DNA of 64,000 bases from Robertmurraya sp047302285 (GCF_047302285.1 NZ_CP154845.1:1612001-1676000), one strand, 5' to 3'; counted from the stretch's first letter, positions 16,372 to 25,517 are shown. A program made the numbers and translations. The notes: generated from the sequence alone by a model not told the origin.

Positions 16372-16656
16372 ATGGCAAAAAAATGGGGGCATCAGGTAAA
16401 AAGCTGGATGACTAAGCATATGGAGCTTCCTCAGGATGTCATGATGGACCTACCCCGAATAACGATGATTGGTCAAATTCATATATACATTGAGAACCAC
16501 CGGGGATTGATTGCATTTTCTGATAAGGAAATTAGACTGCTCTTAAAACAGGGGCAGTTATTAGTAAAAGGAAAGGCGTTTGTCATCAAGACAATCCTTC
16601 CTGAAGAAATTCTTCTTGAAGGAAAAATCAATCAAGTCATCTTTGTGAAGGAATAG
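16372..16656 (+). CDS. yqfC: Sporulation protein YqfC
   Basis: 94 residues from ATG 16372 (MAKKWGHQVKSWM). The conserved block MDLPRITMIGQIHIYIENHRG and the run GQLLVKGKAFVIKTILPEEILLEGKI identify YqfC. In B. subtilis yqfC and yqfD are sigma-E sporulation genes whose biochemical role is unknown. The start codon follows directly on the T-run of a terminator, and its ribosome binding site lies in the terminator stem, so translation of transcripts that read through would be poor. A transcript starting inside the hairpin would escape this. Confidence 0.9.
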   Translation: MAKKWGHQVKSWMTKHMELPQDVMMDLPRITMIGQIHIYIENHRGLIAFSDKEIRLLLKQGQLLVKGKAFVIKTILPEEILLEGKINQVIFVKE

Positions 16657-16664
16657 GGCGTAGA

Positions 16665-16702
16665 AAAGGAAAGGAAATCTTAAAGGGGATTTTCTTTCCT
16701 TT
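16665..16702 (+). other. Long hairpin between yqfC and yqfD
   Basis: AAAGGAAAGGAAATC (16665-16679) pairs with GATTTTCTTTCCTTT (16688-16702) with a single G-T pair; no T-run follows. Possible processing or stability element within the yqfC-yqfD transcript. Confidence 0.65.
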
Positions 16703-16727
16703 AAAAAGAAGTGCAGGAGGCAAAGAG

Positions 16728-17921
16728 ATGAGGAATCATTGGATCTATTTTTATTGGGGGATTGTCACCATAAAAGTAACAGGAAACGGTCTAGAGAGGT
16801 TTTTAAATCGTTTAACGACAAATGGGATATTAATTTGGGATGTGAAAAAGCACGGATACGAAGCCATGACCTTTAAAATGTCATTAAAGGATATTAAAAA
16901 ATTGAAATCTGTGGTAAAGAATTCAGGCTGTAAAGTAACATTTTTAAAACGGACAGGCCTTCCCTTTTTAATTCGCCGTTTGTATAAAAACAGTGGCTTT
17001 ATGACGGGTGCACTCATATTTTTCGTTGTTCTTTTTATTTTATCAAATATGATTTGGGGGATTGAAATTAAGGGGGCAGACCCTGCTACAGAACACAAAA
17101 TCAAAAAAGAACTTGATAACATAGGTGTGAAAAAAGGGAAGTTGCAATTTTTTGTTGAAGAGCCAGAAGGGATCCAGCGAGCAGTTATGAATGCGATTGA
17201 AGAGGTAACGTGGGTTGGTGTGGAATTACTAGGGACAACCTACCACCTTCAAGTGGTCGAAAAAAATATGCCAGAGGAGCCAGAAAAGCTAGGACCGCAA
17301 AATTTAGTGGCGACCAAAAAAGCAGTAATCGTTGATATGTTTGTCGAGGAAGGACAGCCAAAGGTCGATATCCATGATTATGTTAAGCCAGGACAGCTTT
17401 TAGTTTCAGGTCAAATTGGGAAAGAAGGGAAAACAAAGTCTGTTTCAGCAAAGGGAGAAGTTCTTGGTGAAACATGGTACAAGTCTGAAGTGATTTTACC
17501 ATTAGAAAGTAATTTACAAGTATTTAATGGCAATGAAAAAAGAAAATATTCTCTCCAAATCGCCGACTTCTCCATACCAATCTGGGGATTTAAGGATCAC
17601 AACTACAAAACTTTTGAAAAAGAAACGAAAGAAAACAAATTTAGGTTTTTAAAGTGGGAATTACCAATTACTTATGTTCAAGACACTTATCGTGAGAGTG
17701 AACGAGTCAAAAAACTCTATAAGAATGATGAGGCAATTGAGGTTGCAAAGGAAATGGCCAGAGCAGATATAAAGAATGAACTACCTGAGGATGCTACTAT
17801 TAAGGGAGAAAAAGTTTTGCGTCAAACAATTCAGAATGGTAAAGTATATTTAATAATGCATTTCCAAGTGATCGAGAATATTGCAAAATCATACCCCATC
17901 ATTCAAGGAGAGTCGGAATGA
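16728..17921 (+). CDS. yqfD: Sporulation protein YqfD
   Basis: 397 residues. A cytoplasmic N-terminal part is followed by one membrane segment at about residues 88-107 (TGALIFFVVLFILSNMIWG) and a large extracytoplasmic part with LLGTTYHLQVVEK and a C-terminal DIKNELPEDATIKGEKVL. This matches the YqfD family of endospore formers, expressed in the mother cell in B. subtilis. The start ATG 16728 has GCAGGAGG before it. Its stop overlaps the phoH start by four bases, so the two are translationally coupled. Confidence 0.92.
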   Translation: MRNHWIYFYWGIVTIKVTGNGLERFLNRLTTNGILIWDVKKHGYEAMTFKMSLKDIKKLKSVVKNSGCKVTFLKRTGLPFLIRRLYKNSGFMTGALIFFVVLFILSNMIWGIEIKGADPATEHKIKKELDNIGVKKGKLQFFVEEPEGIQRAVMNAIEEVTWVGVELLGTTYHLQVVEKNMPEEPEKLGPQNLVATKKAVIVDMFVEEGQPKVDIHDYVKPGQLLVSGQIGKEGKTKSVSAKGEVLGETWYKSEVILPLESNLQVFNGNEKRKYSLQIADFSIPIWGFKDHNYKTFEKETKENKFRFLKWELPITYVQDTYRESERVKKLYKNDEAIEVAKEMARADIKNELPEDATIKGEKVLRQTIQNGKVYLIMHFQVIENIAKSYPIIQGESE

Positions 17922-18871
17922 CAGAAGAATTTACAACCATTAAAGTACAATTAGAGAACCCGAATGAAGCTGTTTCTTTACTTGGTAACTCAGATGCAAA
18001 TATCAAAATATTAGAAGAAGAGTTAGATGTATCGGTCGTTACAAGAGGAGAAACGGTTCTTGTATCTGGCAGTGAAGATCATGTAGAGCTTGTCTCACGA
18101 ATCATTGAACAGCTGCTCTACGTAGTTCGTAAGGGAATAAGTATTTCGGGACGAGATGTCATATATGCCATTCAAATGGCAAAGAAAGGGCAACTCAACT
18201 ATTTCAAGGATATTTATGAAGAAGAAATTACGAAGAATGCTAAAGGGAAATCAATCCGGGTTAAAACGCTTGGACAACAGCACTATATTTCAGCGATGAA
18301 GAAGAATGATCTTGTCTTTGGAATAGGTCCAGCTGGGACGGGAAAAACCTATTTAGCAGTAGTCATGGCCATTCATGCATTGAAAAATGGTAGCGTAAAG
18401 CGGATCATCCTTACGCGACCAGCCGTGGAAGCGGGGGAGAGCCTAGGCTTTTTACCAGGTGATTTAAAAGAAAAAGTAGACCCTTATTTAAGGCCGTTAT
18501 ATGATGCTTTACATGACATATTAGGTACAGAGCATACGGGTAGAATGATTGACAGGGGAACGATTGAAATTGCTCCATTGGCCTATATGCGCGGGAGAAC
18601 ATTAGATGATGCGTTTGTCATTCTAGATGAAGCTCAAAATACGACAAAAGCACAAATGAAGATGTTCCTTACACGTCTCGGCTTCGGTTCAAAAATGGTG
18701 ATTACTGGTGATCAAACGCAGATCGATCTTCCGAAAGGTGTTCAATCAGGGCTGATTGAAGCAGAGAGAAGATTAAAGGATGTAAAAGGTATTGGCATTG
18801 TTCATCTAGAGCAAAGTGATGTTGTCAGACATCCGTTAGTAGCCAAAATCATTCAAGCATATGATACTTAA
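17918..18871 (+). CDS. phoH: PhoH-like ATPase
   Basis: 317 residues. An N-terminal KH-like segment is followed by the P-loop ATPase: Walker A GIGPAGTGKTYLAV near residue 133 and Walker B FVILDEAQNTTKAQMKMFLTRLG near 230, then ITGDQTQIDLP. PhoH proteins are superfamily I helicase-like ATPases tied to RNA metabolism, with the precise role unproven; despite the name there is no phosphate-specific signal nearby. ATG 17918 overlaps the stop of yqfD, and a strong terminator follows. Confidence 0.95.
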   Translation: MTEEFTTIKVQLENPNEAVSLLGNSDANIKILEEELDVSVVTRGETVLVSGSEDHVELVSRIIEQLLYVVRKGISISGRDVIYAIQMAKKGQLNYFKDIYEEEITKNAKGKSIRVKTLGQQHYISAMKKNDLVFGIGPAGTGKTYLAVVMAIHALKNGSVKRIILTRPAVEAGESLGFLPGDLKEKVDPYLRPLYDALHDILGTEHTGRMIDRGTIEIAPLAYMRGRTLDDAFVILDEAQNTTKAQMKMFLTRLGFGSKMVITGDQTQIDLPKGVQSGLIEAERRLKDVKGIGIVHLEQSDVVRHPLVAKIIQAYDT

Positions 18872-18882
18872 ATCCCATGAGC

Positions 18883-18915
18883 AAAAAGCCGTTTGGACCA
18901 TCCAAACGGCTTTTT
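18883..18915 (+). terminator. Terminator after phoH
   Basis: AAAAAGCCGTTTGGA and TCCAAACGGCTTTTT form a near-perfect stem with a T-run. Confidence 0.95.
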
Positions 18916-19149
18916 ACTGTACAAATCTAGAAAAGATAGGTGAAACTTGGAAGGAAACCTGTTATCATTTTCATAAGTGTATGCCCGTTGGCCATCTTTA
19001 TAGGACAAAAGGTCGTAATAAAAGAAAGAACCAACGGTCATGTTTATTTTTATCGTTTATAACCATATACATATAATAGCGTCATATATTTAGTCATCAA
19101 ATACGTAATAATAGCTGCATTACTTTTGACGATGTAGGAGGATATAAGA

Positions 19150-21354
19150 ATGGAGAAATTACAGCGACAATTGACCAAAATTCGAAATTTATTGGATGTT
19201 ACATTCTTCAGAGTCGTGTTATTCCTTATTTTGGGCTTTGTTTTATACCTCGTCATGTTTAGTAATGTTAAGCCTGAAAAATTGAATTTAAACCTATTTT
19301 CTGTTTCGACAGAAGCGATCAGAGCGCCGGTTACTGTCTCTGATCGGGAAAGTACAGAAAGAAAAAGAGAGGCGGCAGAGGAGCAAGTAGCCGATGTTTA
19401 CGTTGTAAAAAAAGAAATTAATGAAAATCGAGTTGACCTCATTACGTCTATTTTTGATTCATCTATTGCTGTCAACAAGGAGATCGAGGCATCAGAAGCT
19501 GAAACAGAAGCAAGCAATGAAGAAATTGAAGATGGAGCAGCAGAAGGTGATACAGGGGTCGCTGCAACTCCTGAACCAGTATCTACACAAGAAAAAATAG
19601 GGATGTTAAAGGAACGCCTAACAGAAGACGTAGCAAACGATGTTTCCGATACTACATTTACAGCCCTTGTCTCAGCATCATCAAACGATCTTTCCATTGC
19701 TAAAGATTTAACAGTGACAGCTATTAATAATGTCATGAAGAATAAAATCCCCGCTGATGAAGTAGAGAATTCTAAAAAAAGAGTGGAAGATGAATTAAGA
19801 TACGCCAATTTAGAAAATAGCTTAAAAAACGCGGTCATTGAACTAGGGCGATATGCCGTCATGCAAAATGAGTTTTTTGATTTGGAAGCGACCCAAGAAC
19901 TTAGGCAACAAGCTCGAGAAAGTGTAGAACCGGTAAAAATTCTACAGGGGCAAATTCTTGTTGAAGAAAACCAGTTGATAAACCAGGAAATTTACCGACA
20001 ATTAGAGCTTGTCGGCTTATTGGATAATGAAAATTCTTGGTTGCCGTTTATCGGTTTAGGCTTATTCATTATGATCTTGTTATCTGCCTTATATTATTAT
20101 TTCTATGAATTAAAGCTAAGAGGGGAAACGAGACAAAATTATCTCCTTTTATTTAGCATTATCTTTATTTTATCAATTGTGCTGTTAAAAGGGATCAGCT
20201 TAATTCAGATTGAGTATTCAGAAGTTGGCTACGTATTTCCTGTTGCAATGGGTGCGATGCTGATTAAGATATTGATTGACGAACGCCTTGCTCTGCTTTG
20301 GACGGTGTCAATTGCCCTCTGTGCAACGATTATCTTTAATGAGGGAGTCACATCAGCATTAAATTTTCACATTGGGATCTATCTACTATGTAGTGGGATT
20401 GCTGGTATCCTATTTTTAAGTAAGCAAAATCAAAGAGCGAAAATTTTACAGGCTGGGCTGTTCATCTCAGCGATTAATTTGATGGTCATATTTGCCCTTG
20501 TATTTATGCAAAATGCTCATTATAATGCACTCGAGTATACATTCTACTTCACTGCCGCATTTATTTCAGGGATTACATCAGCGGTGTTAACAATCGGCTT
20601 ATTGCCATTCTTTGAAGCAGGATTTGGAATCTTGTCGACGATGCGCTTAATCGAATTGTCAAACCCTAATCATCCATTGATCAGGAAAATTTTGACGGAG
20701 GCACCAGGAACTTACCATCATAGTGTCATGGTAGCAAATTTATCTGAGTCGGCATGTGAAGCAATAGGGGCGAATGGACTTTTAGCAAGAGTGGGTTGTT
20801 ATTATCATGATATTGGAAAAACAAATCGGCCACAGTTTTTTATTGAAAATCAGATGAATATTGAGAATCCACATGATCGCTTGCCACCGCAAACGAGTAA
20901 GAATATTATTATTGCTCATGCTACTGATGGGGCAGAAATTTTGCGTAAATACAAGTTGCCAAAAGAAATTGTCGATATTGCGGAACAGCATCATGGTACA
21001 ACCTTATTAAAATTCTTTTACCATAAAGCGAAGGAAAATGGCTTGGATGTCGAGGAGAAGGATTATCGCTATCCTGGTCCAAAGGCTCAGACAAAGGAAA
21101 CAGCGATTATTGGGATTGCTGATAGTGTTGAAGCGGCAGTTCGTTCAATGACAAGTCCAAATCCTGAACAAATTGAAGGATTGGTCCGAAATATTATTGC
21201 CGATCGCTTACAGGACGGTCAGTTAAATGCATGTGATTTGACATTAAAAGAATTAGAAATAGTGGCCAATACACTATGTGAAACATTGAAAGGGATTTTC
21301 CATTCTCGGATTGAATATCCAGAAATGACAAATCAGAAGGTGAAGCAAGCATGA
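19150..21354 (+). CDS. pgpH: Cyclic-di-AMP phosphodiesterase PgpH (7TM-HD)
   Basis: 734 residues. One N-terminal membrane helix (residues 18-38) is followed by an extracytoplasmic 7TMR-HDED domain of about 240 residues, seven membrane helices from about 295 to 500, and a C-terminal HD domain with TYHHSVMVANL, YYHDIGKTNRP and IADSVEAAVRSM. PgpH hydrolyses c-di-AMP, controlling potassium and cell-wall balance. An acidic low-complexity stretch (EAETEASNEEIEDGAAEGD) near residue 120 probably accounts for its being longer than the ~711 of B. subtilis YqfF. The stop overlaps ybeY by four bases. Confidence 0.94.
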   Translation: MEKLQRQLTKIRNLLDVTFFRVVLFLILGFVLYLVMFSNVKPEKLNLNLFSVSTEAIRAPVTVSDRESTERKREAAEEQVADVYVVKKEINENRVDLITSIFDSSIAVNKEIEASEAETEASNEEIEDGAAEGDTGVAATPEPVSTQEKIGMLKERLTEDVANDVSDTTFTALVSASSNDLSIAKDLTVTAINNVMKNKIPADEVENSKKRVEDELRYANLENSLKNAVIELGRYAVMQNEFFDLEATQELRQQARESVEPVKILQGQILVEENQLINQEIYRQLELVGLLDNENSWLPFIGLGLFIMILLSALYYYFYELKLRGETRQNYLLLFSIIFILSIVLLKGISLIQIEYSEVGYVFPVAMGAMLIKILIDERLALLWTVSIALCATIIFNEGVTSALNFHIGIYLLCSGIAGILFLSKQNQRAKILQAGLFISAINLMVIFALVFMQNAHYNALEYTFYFTAAFISGITSAVLTIGLLPFFEAGFGILSTMRLIELSNPNHPLIRKILTEAPGTYHHSVMVANLSESACEAIGANGLLARVGCYYHDIGKTNRPQFFIENQMNIENPHDRLPPQTSKNIIIAHATDGAEILRKYKLPKEIVDIAEQHHGTTLLKFFYHKAKENGLDVEEKDYRYPGPKAQTKETAIIGIADSVEAAVRSMTSPNPEQIEGLVRNIIADRLQDGQLNACDLTLKELEIVANTLCETLKGIFHSRIEYPEMTNQKVKQA

Positions 21355-21821
21355 GTTTGAATATTGATTTTTTAGATGAAACGAATGAGGTTGGAGATGA
21401 ATTGATCGGTCAACTTGAGAAATTGTTAGATTTCGCAGCAAAAAAAGAAGAAGTGGAGGCAGGAAGCGAACTGTCGGTTACATTTGTGACGAATGAAAGA
21501 ATTCAAGAAATTAATCGGGAGTATCGAGGCAAAGACTATCCGACCGATGTCATCTCTTTTGCTTTAGAAGAGATGGGAGATGGAGAAATCGAAGTAAGCG
21601 GTGGCGACATTCCACGAGTGTTAGGAGACATTATCATCTCCATTAAGAAAGCTCATGAGCAAGCGGAGGAATATGGACATAGCTTTGAGCGAGAAATCGG
21701 ATTTTTAGCTGTACATGGCTTACTCCATCTACTTGGTTATGATCATGAAAATGCAGAGGATGAAAAAATAATGTTTGATCGTCAGAGGGTTATTTTAGAT
21801 GAGTACGGATTACAAAGGTAA
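21351..21821 (+). CDS. ybeY: Endoribonuclease YbeY
   Basis: 156 residues. The zinc motif H-x3-H-x5-H appears as AVHGLLHLLGYDHENA, and STFVTNERIQEINREYRGKDYPTDVISFAL is replaced here by TFVTNERIQEINREYRGKD. YbeY is a metal-dependent RNase involved in 16S rRNA maturation and quality control. The ATG at 21351 overlaps the pgpH stop; the 3' end overlaps dgkA by 23 nt, so pgpH-ybeY-dgkA is a single translated unit. Confidence 0.95.
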   Translation: MSLNIDFLDETNEVGDELIGQLEKLLDFAAKKEEVEAGSELSVTFVTNERIQEINREYRGKDYPTDVISFALEEMGDGEIEVSGGDIPRVLGDIIISIKKAHEQAEEYGHSFEREIGFLAVHGLLHLLGYDHENAEDEKIMFDRQRVILDEYGLQR

Positions 21822-22197
21822 ACGGCCCTTTAAATCAAAAGGTGTCCTACAATCCTTTTACTATGCATACGACGGTATCAAACATACACTAGTGACGGAA
21901 AGAAATATGCGTATCCATATGTTTATTTCTATGTTAGTCATCGCTCTTGGTTTGATCTTAAAGATCACTTCTTTAGAATGGATGTTTATCTTATTCGCTG
22001 TTGGGGGAGTCATCTCATTAGAGCTCATCAATACTGCCATAGAACGATTAGTAGACCTCGCTACCAGTGAGTATCACCCACTAGCCAAACAAGCAAAGGA
22101 CATCGCAGCCGGTGCTGTCCTCGTCTATGCTTTATTGTCTGTTATCATAGGATTGATGATCTTTTTACCGAAACTAATTGAGTTATCAAGCCTGTAG
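21799..22197 (+). CDS. dgkA: Undecaprenol/diacylglycerol kinase DgkA-type
   Basis: 132 residues with three membrane helices and the family motif ELINTAIERLVDLATSEYHPLAKQAKDIAAGAV. In Gram-positives this family phosphorylates undecaprenol (UndK) and can feed cell-wall lipid carrier recycling; substrate here is inferred. It has a hydrophilic N terminus, RNMRIHMFISML starts helix 1. The ATG 21799 lies inside ybeY in another frame. A strong terminator follows, which separates it from cdd, unlike the direct dgkA-cdd junction of B. subtilis. Confidence 0.93.
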   Translation: MSTDYKGKRPFKSKGVLQSFYYAYDGIKHTLVTERNMRIHMFISMLVIALGLILKITSLEWMFILFAVGGVISLELINTAIERLVDLATSEYHPLAKQAKDIAAGAVLVYALLSVIIGLMIFLPKLIELSSL

Positions 22198-22226
22198 ACA
22201 AAGTTATTTGTCTACAGGCTTTTTTA
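22189..22226 (+). terminator. Terminator after dgkA
   Basis: AGCCTGTAGACAAA and TTTGTCTACAGGCT form a 14-bp stem with a 4-nt loop, then TTTTTT. It begins inside the last codons of dgkA. Confidence 0.95.
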
Positions 22227-22447
22227 CTGTCCAGGAATGTACAAATTCCCTTGCTTTAATGTTCGTATAAACAGGATTGGTACGAGAATATAACAGGAGA
22301 AATTCCGCTTAAGGGTGAGAGCTGTTTGGAGCGAATGAGACAAACCGAAGCTTCCTATTACTAAAAAGATCCAGATTCAACAATTAAATGGATTAAACTA
22401 TGTTAAAATTAAATCAATTAAGAAGCAGTATAAGGGAGGGACCTCAT

Positions 22448-22762
22448 ATGGGCTTAGCTTCGGAAATTGGTCGTATTTTACTACCTTTTGTAATAGTGTG
22501 TGGGATTGCAGTGTTTGTAGTTATAAGAATGAAACATAAATATACAAAAGGCACCTTGGGTAAGAAAAAATCAAAAAACGCTCAAAATTTATTAAATAAT
22601 TTAATAACACTCGGAATGATGATTGGTTGTGCTCTGGGTGTACTTATTAGCATATATTTCCCCATCCCCTTACTATCCACAATCAGTTTGGGTGCTGGAA
22701 TCGGTTTACTATTTGGATATTTTGCTTATGAAATTTACAGCAAACAAGAAGAAAGTTATTAG
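22448..22762 (+). CDS. Small membrane protein of unknown function
   Basis: About 104 residues from ATG 22448, preceded by AAGGGAGGGACC. Three hydrophobic segments are visible (residues ~8-27, ~53-72, ~76-96) around a Lys-rich loop (KHKYTKGTLGKKKSKNAQ). I do not recognise the family. It is isolated: terminators precede and follow it, and it stands between dgkA and cdd where B. subtilis has nothing. The 250-nt leader holds no clear promoter; a hairpin GTTTG/CAAAC (about 22332-22354) is the only structure I see. Confidence 0.75.
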   Translation: MGLASEIGRILLPFVIVCGIAVFVVIRMKHKYTKGTLGKKKSKNAQNLLNNLITLGMMIGCALGVLISIYFPIPLLSTISLGAGIGLLFGYFAYEIYSKQEESY

Positions 22763-22806
22763 TATATAGTGAAAAAAAGCGCTGAAGTGTGGAAAATCAG
22801 CATTTT

Positions 22807-22840
22807 AACTGCTGTTTAATCAAAAAGCAGTTCTTTTTTT
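22807..22840 (+). terminator. Terminator after the small membrane protein gene
   Basis: AACTGCT pairs with AGCAGTT around a 12-nt loop, then CTTTTTTT. Confidence 0.75.
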
Positions 22841-23015
22841 GCATCTTGCTACAGAAACCGATAAAATAACATCACATATATTTTACCCACAAGGTTAAGT
22901 TTTTGGAAAATTCTAATTCTTTTATTACATTTTTGCAACAACTAATGAAATCTCAGACAGAATACGGTAAAATATAGGAAGTAGTAGTTTTCGTTACGAA
23001 AGGAAGTAATTATTG

Positions 23016-23414
23016 GTGAATCAAGCAGAACTAATCGAACAATCAAAAATTGCAATGGAAAAAGCCTATGTACCATATTCGAAATTTAAAGTGGGAGCGG
23101 CTCTCCTTACTGCTGATGGTAAGGTTTACCATGGATGTAATATTGAAAACGCAGCATATAGCATGACGAATTGTGCAGAAAGAACAGCATTGTTTAAAGC
23201 CGTTTCTGAAGGGGTGAAGAATTTTACCGTCCTTGCTGTTGTAGCAGATACGGACCGACCTGTCCCTCCATGCGGTGCTTGTCGACAAGTAATAGCGGAA
23301 TTGTGCCCAAAAGACATGAAAGTAGTTTTAACGAACTTAAAAGGGGATATTAAAGAACTAACGATAGAAGAATTATTGCCAGGAGCATTTACACCGGAGG
23401 ATTTGAATGACTAA
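23016..23414 (+). CDS. cdd: Cytidine deaminase
   Basis: 132 residues from GTG 23016 (a TTG three bases earlier is also possible; AGGAAG lies 9 nt upstream). The zinc site is complete: NCAERTALF (Cys and the proton-shuttling Glu) and PPCGACRQV. Substrate residues are in YSKFKVGAALLTADGKVYHGCNIENAAYS. It deaminates cytidine and deoxycytidine in pyrimidine salvage. Its end overlaps era by 8 nt, giving a cdd-era unit. Confidence 0.96.
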   Translation: MNQAELIEQSKIAMEKAYVPYSKFKVGAALLTADGKVYHGCNIENAAYSMTNCAERTALFKAVSEGVKNFTVLAVVADTDRPVPPCGACRQVIAELCPKDMKVVLTNLKGDIKELTIEELLPGAFTPEDLND

Positions 23415-24324
23415 CGTAGAAAGCAAACAGCATAAATCAGGTTTTATTTCCATTATTGGACGTCCCAATGTAGGAAAATCAACATTTTTAAATCGAGTGA
23501 TTGGGCAAAAAATCGCCATTATGAGCGATAAACCGCAAACAACAAGAAATAAGGTTCAAGGTGTGCTAACAACGAACGATGCCCAACTCATTTTTATTGA
23601 TACGCCAGGAATTCATAAACCAAAGCATAAGCTTGGTGACTTCATGATGAAGGTAGCACAGAACACACTAAAAGAAGTTGATATTGTTTTATTTATGGTC
23701 AATGCCGAAGAAGGTTACGGCCGTGGAGAAGAATTTATCCTTGAGAAATTTAAAAGTGTGAAGACACCTATCTTCCTGGTCATTAATAAAATTGATAAGA
23801 TTCACCCAGATCAATTATTAAAGTTAATTGAATCTTATAAAGAGAAGCACCCATTTGCTGAAGTAATCCCGATTTCAGCTTTGGAAGGGAATAATGTTGA
23901 AACCTTACTCGTGCAAATTAAAAAGTATTTACCTGAAGGTCCGCAATTTTACCCAGCTGATCAGGTCACTGATCATCCGGAACGATTTATTGTCTCAGAA
24001 CTAATTAGAGAAAAAGCGCTCCATTTGACACGGGAAGAAATCCCTCATTCATTAGCGGTTGTAATCGAAAAAATGGAACGTCGAGATGATAAAGATGTCG
24101 TTCATGTAATGGCTACAGTCATTGTCGAAAGAGATTCGCAAAAAGGGATCATAATCGGGAAGCAAGGAAGCATGTTAAAAGAAATTGGTAAAAGAGCACG
24201 CATTGATATTGAAAATCTGTTAGGTTCAAAGGTTTTTCTAGAATTATGGGTGAAGGTCCAAAAGGATTGGCGTAATAAAATGACACAATTACGAGACTTC
24301 GGTTTTCGTGAAGATGAGTATTAA
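23407..24324 (+). CDS. era: GTPase Era
   Basis: 305 residues. GTPase motifs: G1 GRPNVGKST, switch II DTPGIHKP, G4 NKIDK, and SALEG. The C-terminal KH domain has KGIIIGKQGSMLKEIGKRARIDIE. Era binds the 3' end of 16S rRNA during 30S assembly. ATG 23407 overlaps cdd. The downstream 217 nt before yqzL hold no recognisable signal apart from weak A/T-rich sequence. Confidence 0.97.
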   Translation: MTNVESKQHKSGFISIIGRPNVGKSTFLNRVIGQKIAIMSDKPQTTRNKVQGVLTTNDAQLIFIDTPGIHKPKHKLGDFMMKVAQNTLKEVDIVLFMVNAEEGYGRGEEFILEKFKSVKTPIFLVINKIDKIHPDQLLKLIESYKEKHPFAEVIPISALEGNNVETLLVQIKKYLPEGPQFYPADQVTDHPERFIVSELIREKALHLTREEIPHSLAVVIEKMERRDDKDVVHVMATVIVERDSQKGIIIGKQGSMLKEIGKRARIDIENLLGSKVFLELWVKVQKDWRNKMTQLRDFGFREDEY

Positions 24325-24541
24325 GCCCATCCCTTTCTAAATTATTATTCAAGCCTTCAGAATATGCCTACTTTGGATCAATTACCTGTCCATCGTATAC
24401 TAAAAATGGGTCTTTTGCTCCCTATTCGTTGGTCGTATTAACAATATTTACGTAACATGAAATTGAGATGTCAGGGCTATGATAAGGTTAAGGATTTGGG
24501 ATAGAAATTGCTAGTCGAAAAATTGAAAGGTGGGGTTTTTG

Positions 24542-24682
24542 ATGTTGGATTTTACCTGGAAGATATTCTCAGAGACAGGTAATATTGACACGTATCTTCT
24601 CTATAAGGAATTGGAGAAAGAAAATCAAGAAATACCCGAAAATCAGAGCAACGAGCTAGCAGAGAAGTTTCCATATCTCTAG
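24542..24682 (+). CDS. yqzL: YqzL family small protein
   Basis: 46 residues starting MLDFTWKIFSETGNIDTYL, which matches the small YqzL proteins found between era and recO in Bacillus. ATG 24542 lies 6 nt or so after AAAGGTGGGG. It is followed 34 nt later by recO. Highly acidic after residue 24. Function unknown. Too short for most gene finders, but the synteny and N-terminal motif make it credible. Confidence 0.85.
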   Translation: MLDFTWKIFSETGNIDTYLLYKELEKENQEIPENQSNELAEKFPYL

Positions 24683-24716
24683 TTTTGTCCTGCTAAAGGA
24701 TGGATGGTGATGATCG

Positions 24717-25469
24717 ATGCTACAAAAGTGTGAGGGCATCGTCATTCGAACAAGTCATTATGGTGAAGCAAATAAGATTGTCACTTTATATACCCGTGAA
24801 TGGGGAAAGGTTGGCGTGATGGCCGGAGGGGCGAAAAAGCCCAGTAGCCGGCTTGCAGCAGTCACACAACCTTTTACATATGGATATTTCTTAGTTAAAA
24901 AAGGTTCAGGTTTAGGAAATCTTCAACAAGGGGATATTATATCCTCGATGAGAGGGATAAAGGAAGATATTTTTCTTACAGCCTATGCGAGCTACATTAT
25001 TGATCTAACAGACAAAGCTACAGACGAGAAAAAACCAAATCCTTTTCTGTTTGAACTTCTTTATCAAACGCTAAACTATATGAACGAGGGTATCGACCCT
25101 GAAATTTTGATGAACATTTATGAAATGAAAATCCTTAATATGCTTGGTTTGTATCCCGTACTTAATCAATGTTCCGTTTGTGGGAATACAGAAGGTGAAT
25201 TCTCCTTCTCGATTCGAGAAGGAGGCTTTATTTGTCATCAATGTCTGGAGAAGGATCCGTACCATTATAAGATTTCAAAGGCGACGGTACAGCTTCTACG
25301 GTTATTTTATTTCATTGATATATCAAGACTTGGCAATATATCGGTCAAAGAAGAAACAAAAAAAGAATTAAAAACGATCATTTCAGCGTATTATGATGAA
25401 TACTCTGGTTTAAATTTAAAGACGAAAAGATTTTTGAAGCAAATGGATCAAATAAAAGGGTTGAAGTAA
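24717..25469 (+). CDS. recO: DNA repair protein RecO
   Basis: 250 residues. N-terminal OB fold (KCEGIVIRTSHYGEANKIVTLYTREWGKVGVMAGGAKKPSS split over residues 3-45), a helical domain, and a four-cysteine zinc site (CSVCGNTEG and CHQCLEK) at about 150-180. RecO loads RecA with RecR on SSB-coated DNA. Start ATG 24717 lies after GGATGGTGATG. The T-box leader of glyQS follows. Confidence 0.95.
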   Translation: MLQKCEGIVIRTSHYGEANKIVTLYTREWGKVGVMAGGAKKPSSRLAAVTQPFTYGYFLVKKGSGLGNLQQGDIISSMRGIKEDIFLTAYASYIIDLTDKATDEKKPNPFLFELLYQTLNYMNEGIDPEILMNIYEMKILNMLGLYPVLNQCSVCGNTEGEFSFSIREGGFICHQCLEKDPYHYKISKATVQLLRLFYFIDISRLGNISVKEETKKELKTIISAYYDEYSGLNLKTKRFLKQMDQIKGLK

Positions 25470-25488
25470 GATAAAAATCTTGACTTCA

Positions 25489-25517
25489 TTGACAAAGTTT
25501 TTATTTTTCGATATTAT
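25489..25517 (+). promoter_or_regulatory. Sigma-A promoter of glyQS
   Basis: TTGACA (25489-25494) and TATTAT (25512-25517), spacing 17, directly before the T-box leader. Confidence 0.75.

Noticed and set aside
22300..22400. Possible riboswitch before the small membrane protein
   Set aside because: A few short pairings are visible, but no known riboswitch core could be recognised.
24325..24541. Possible small RNA between era and yqzL
   Set aside because: No promoter-terminator pair or conserved structure is visible.
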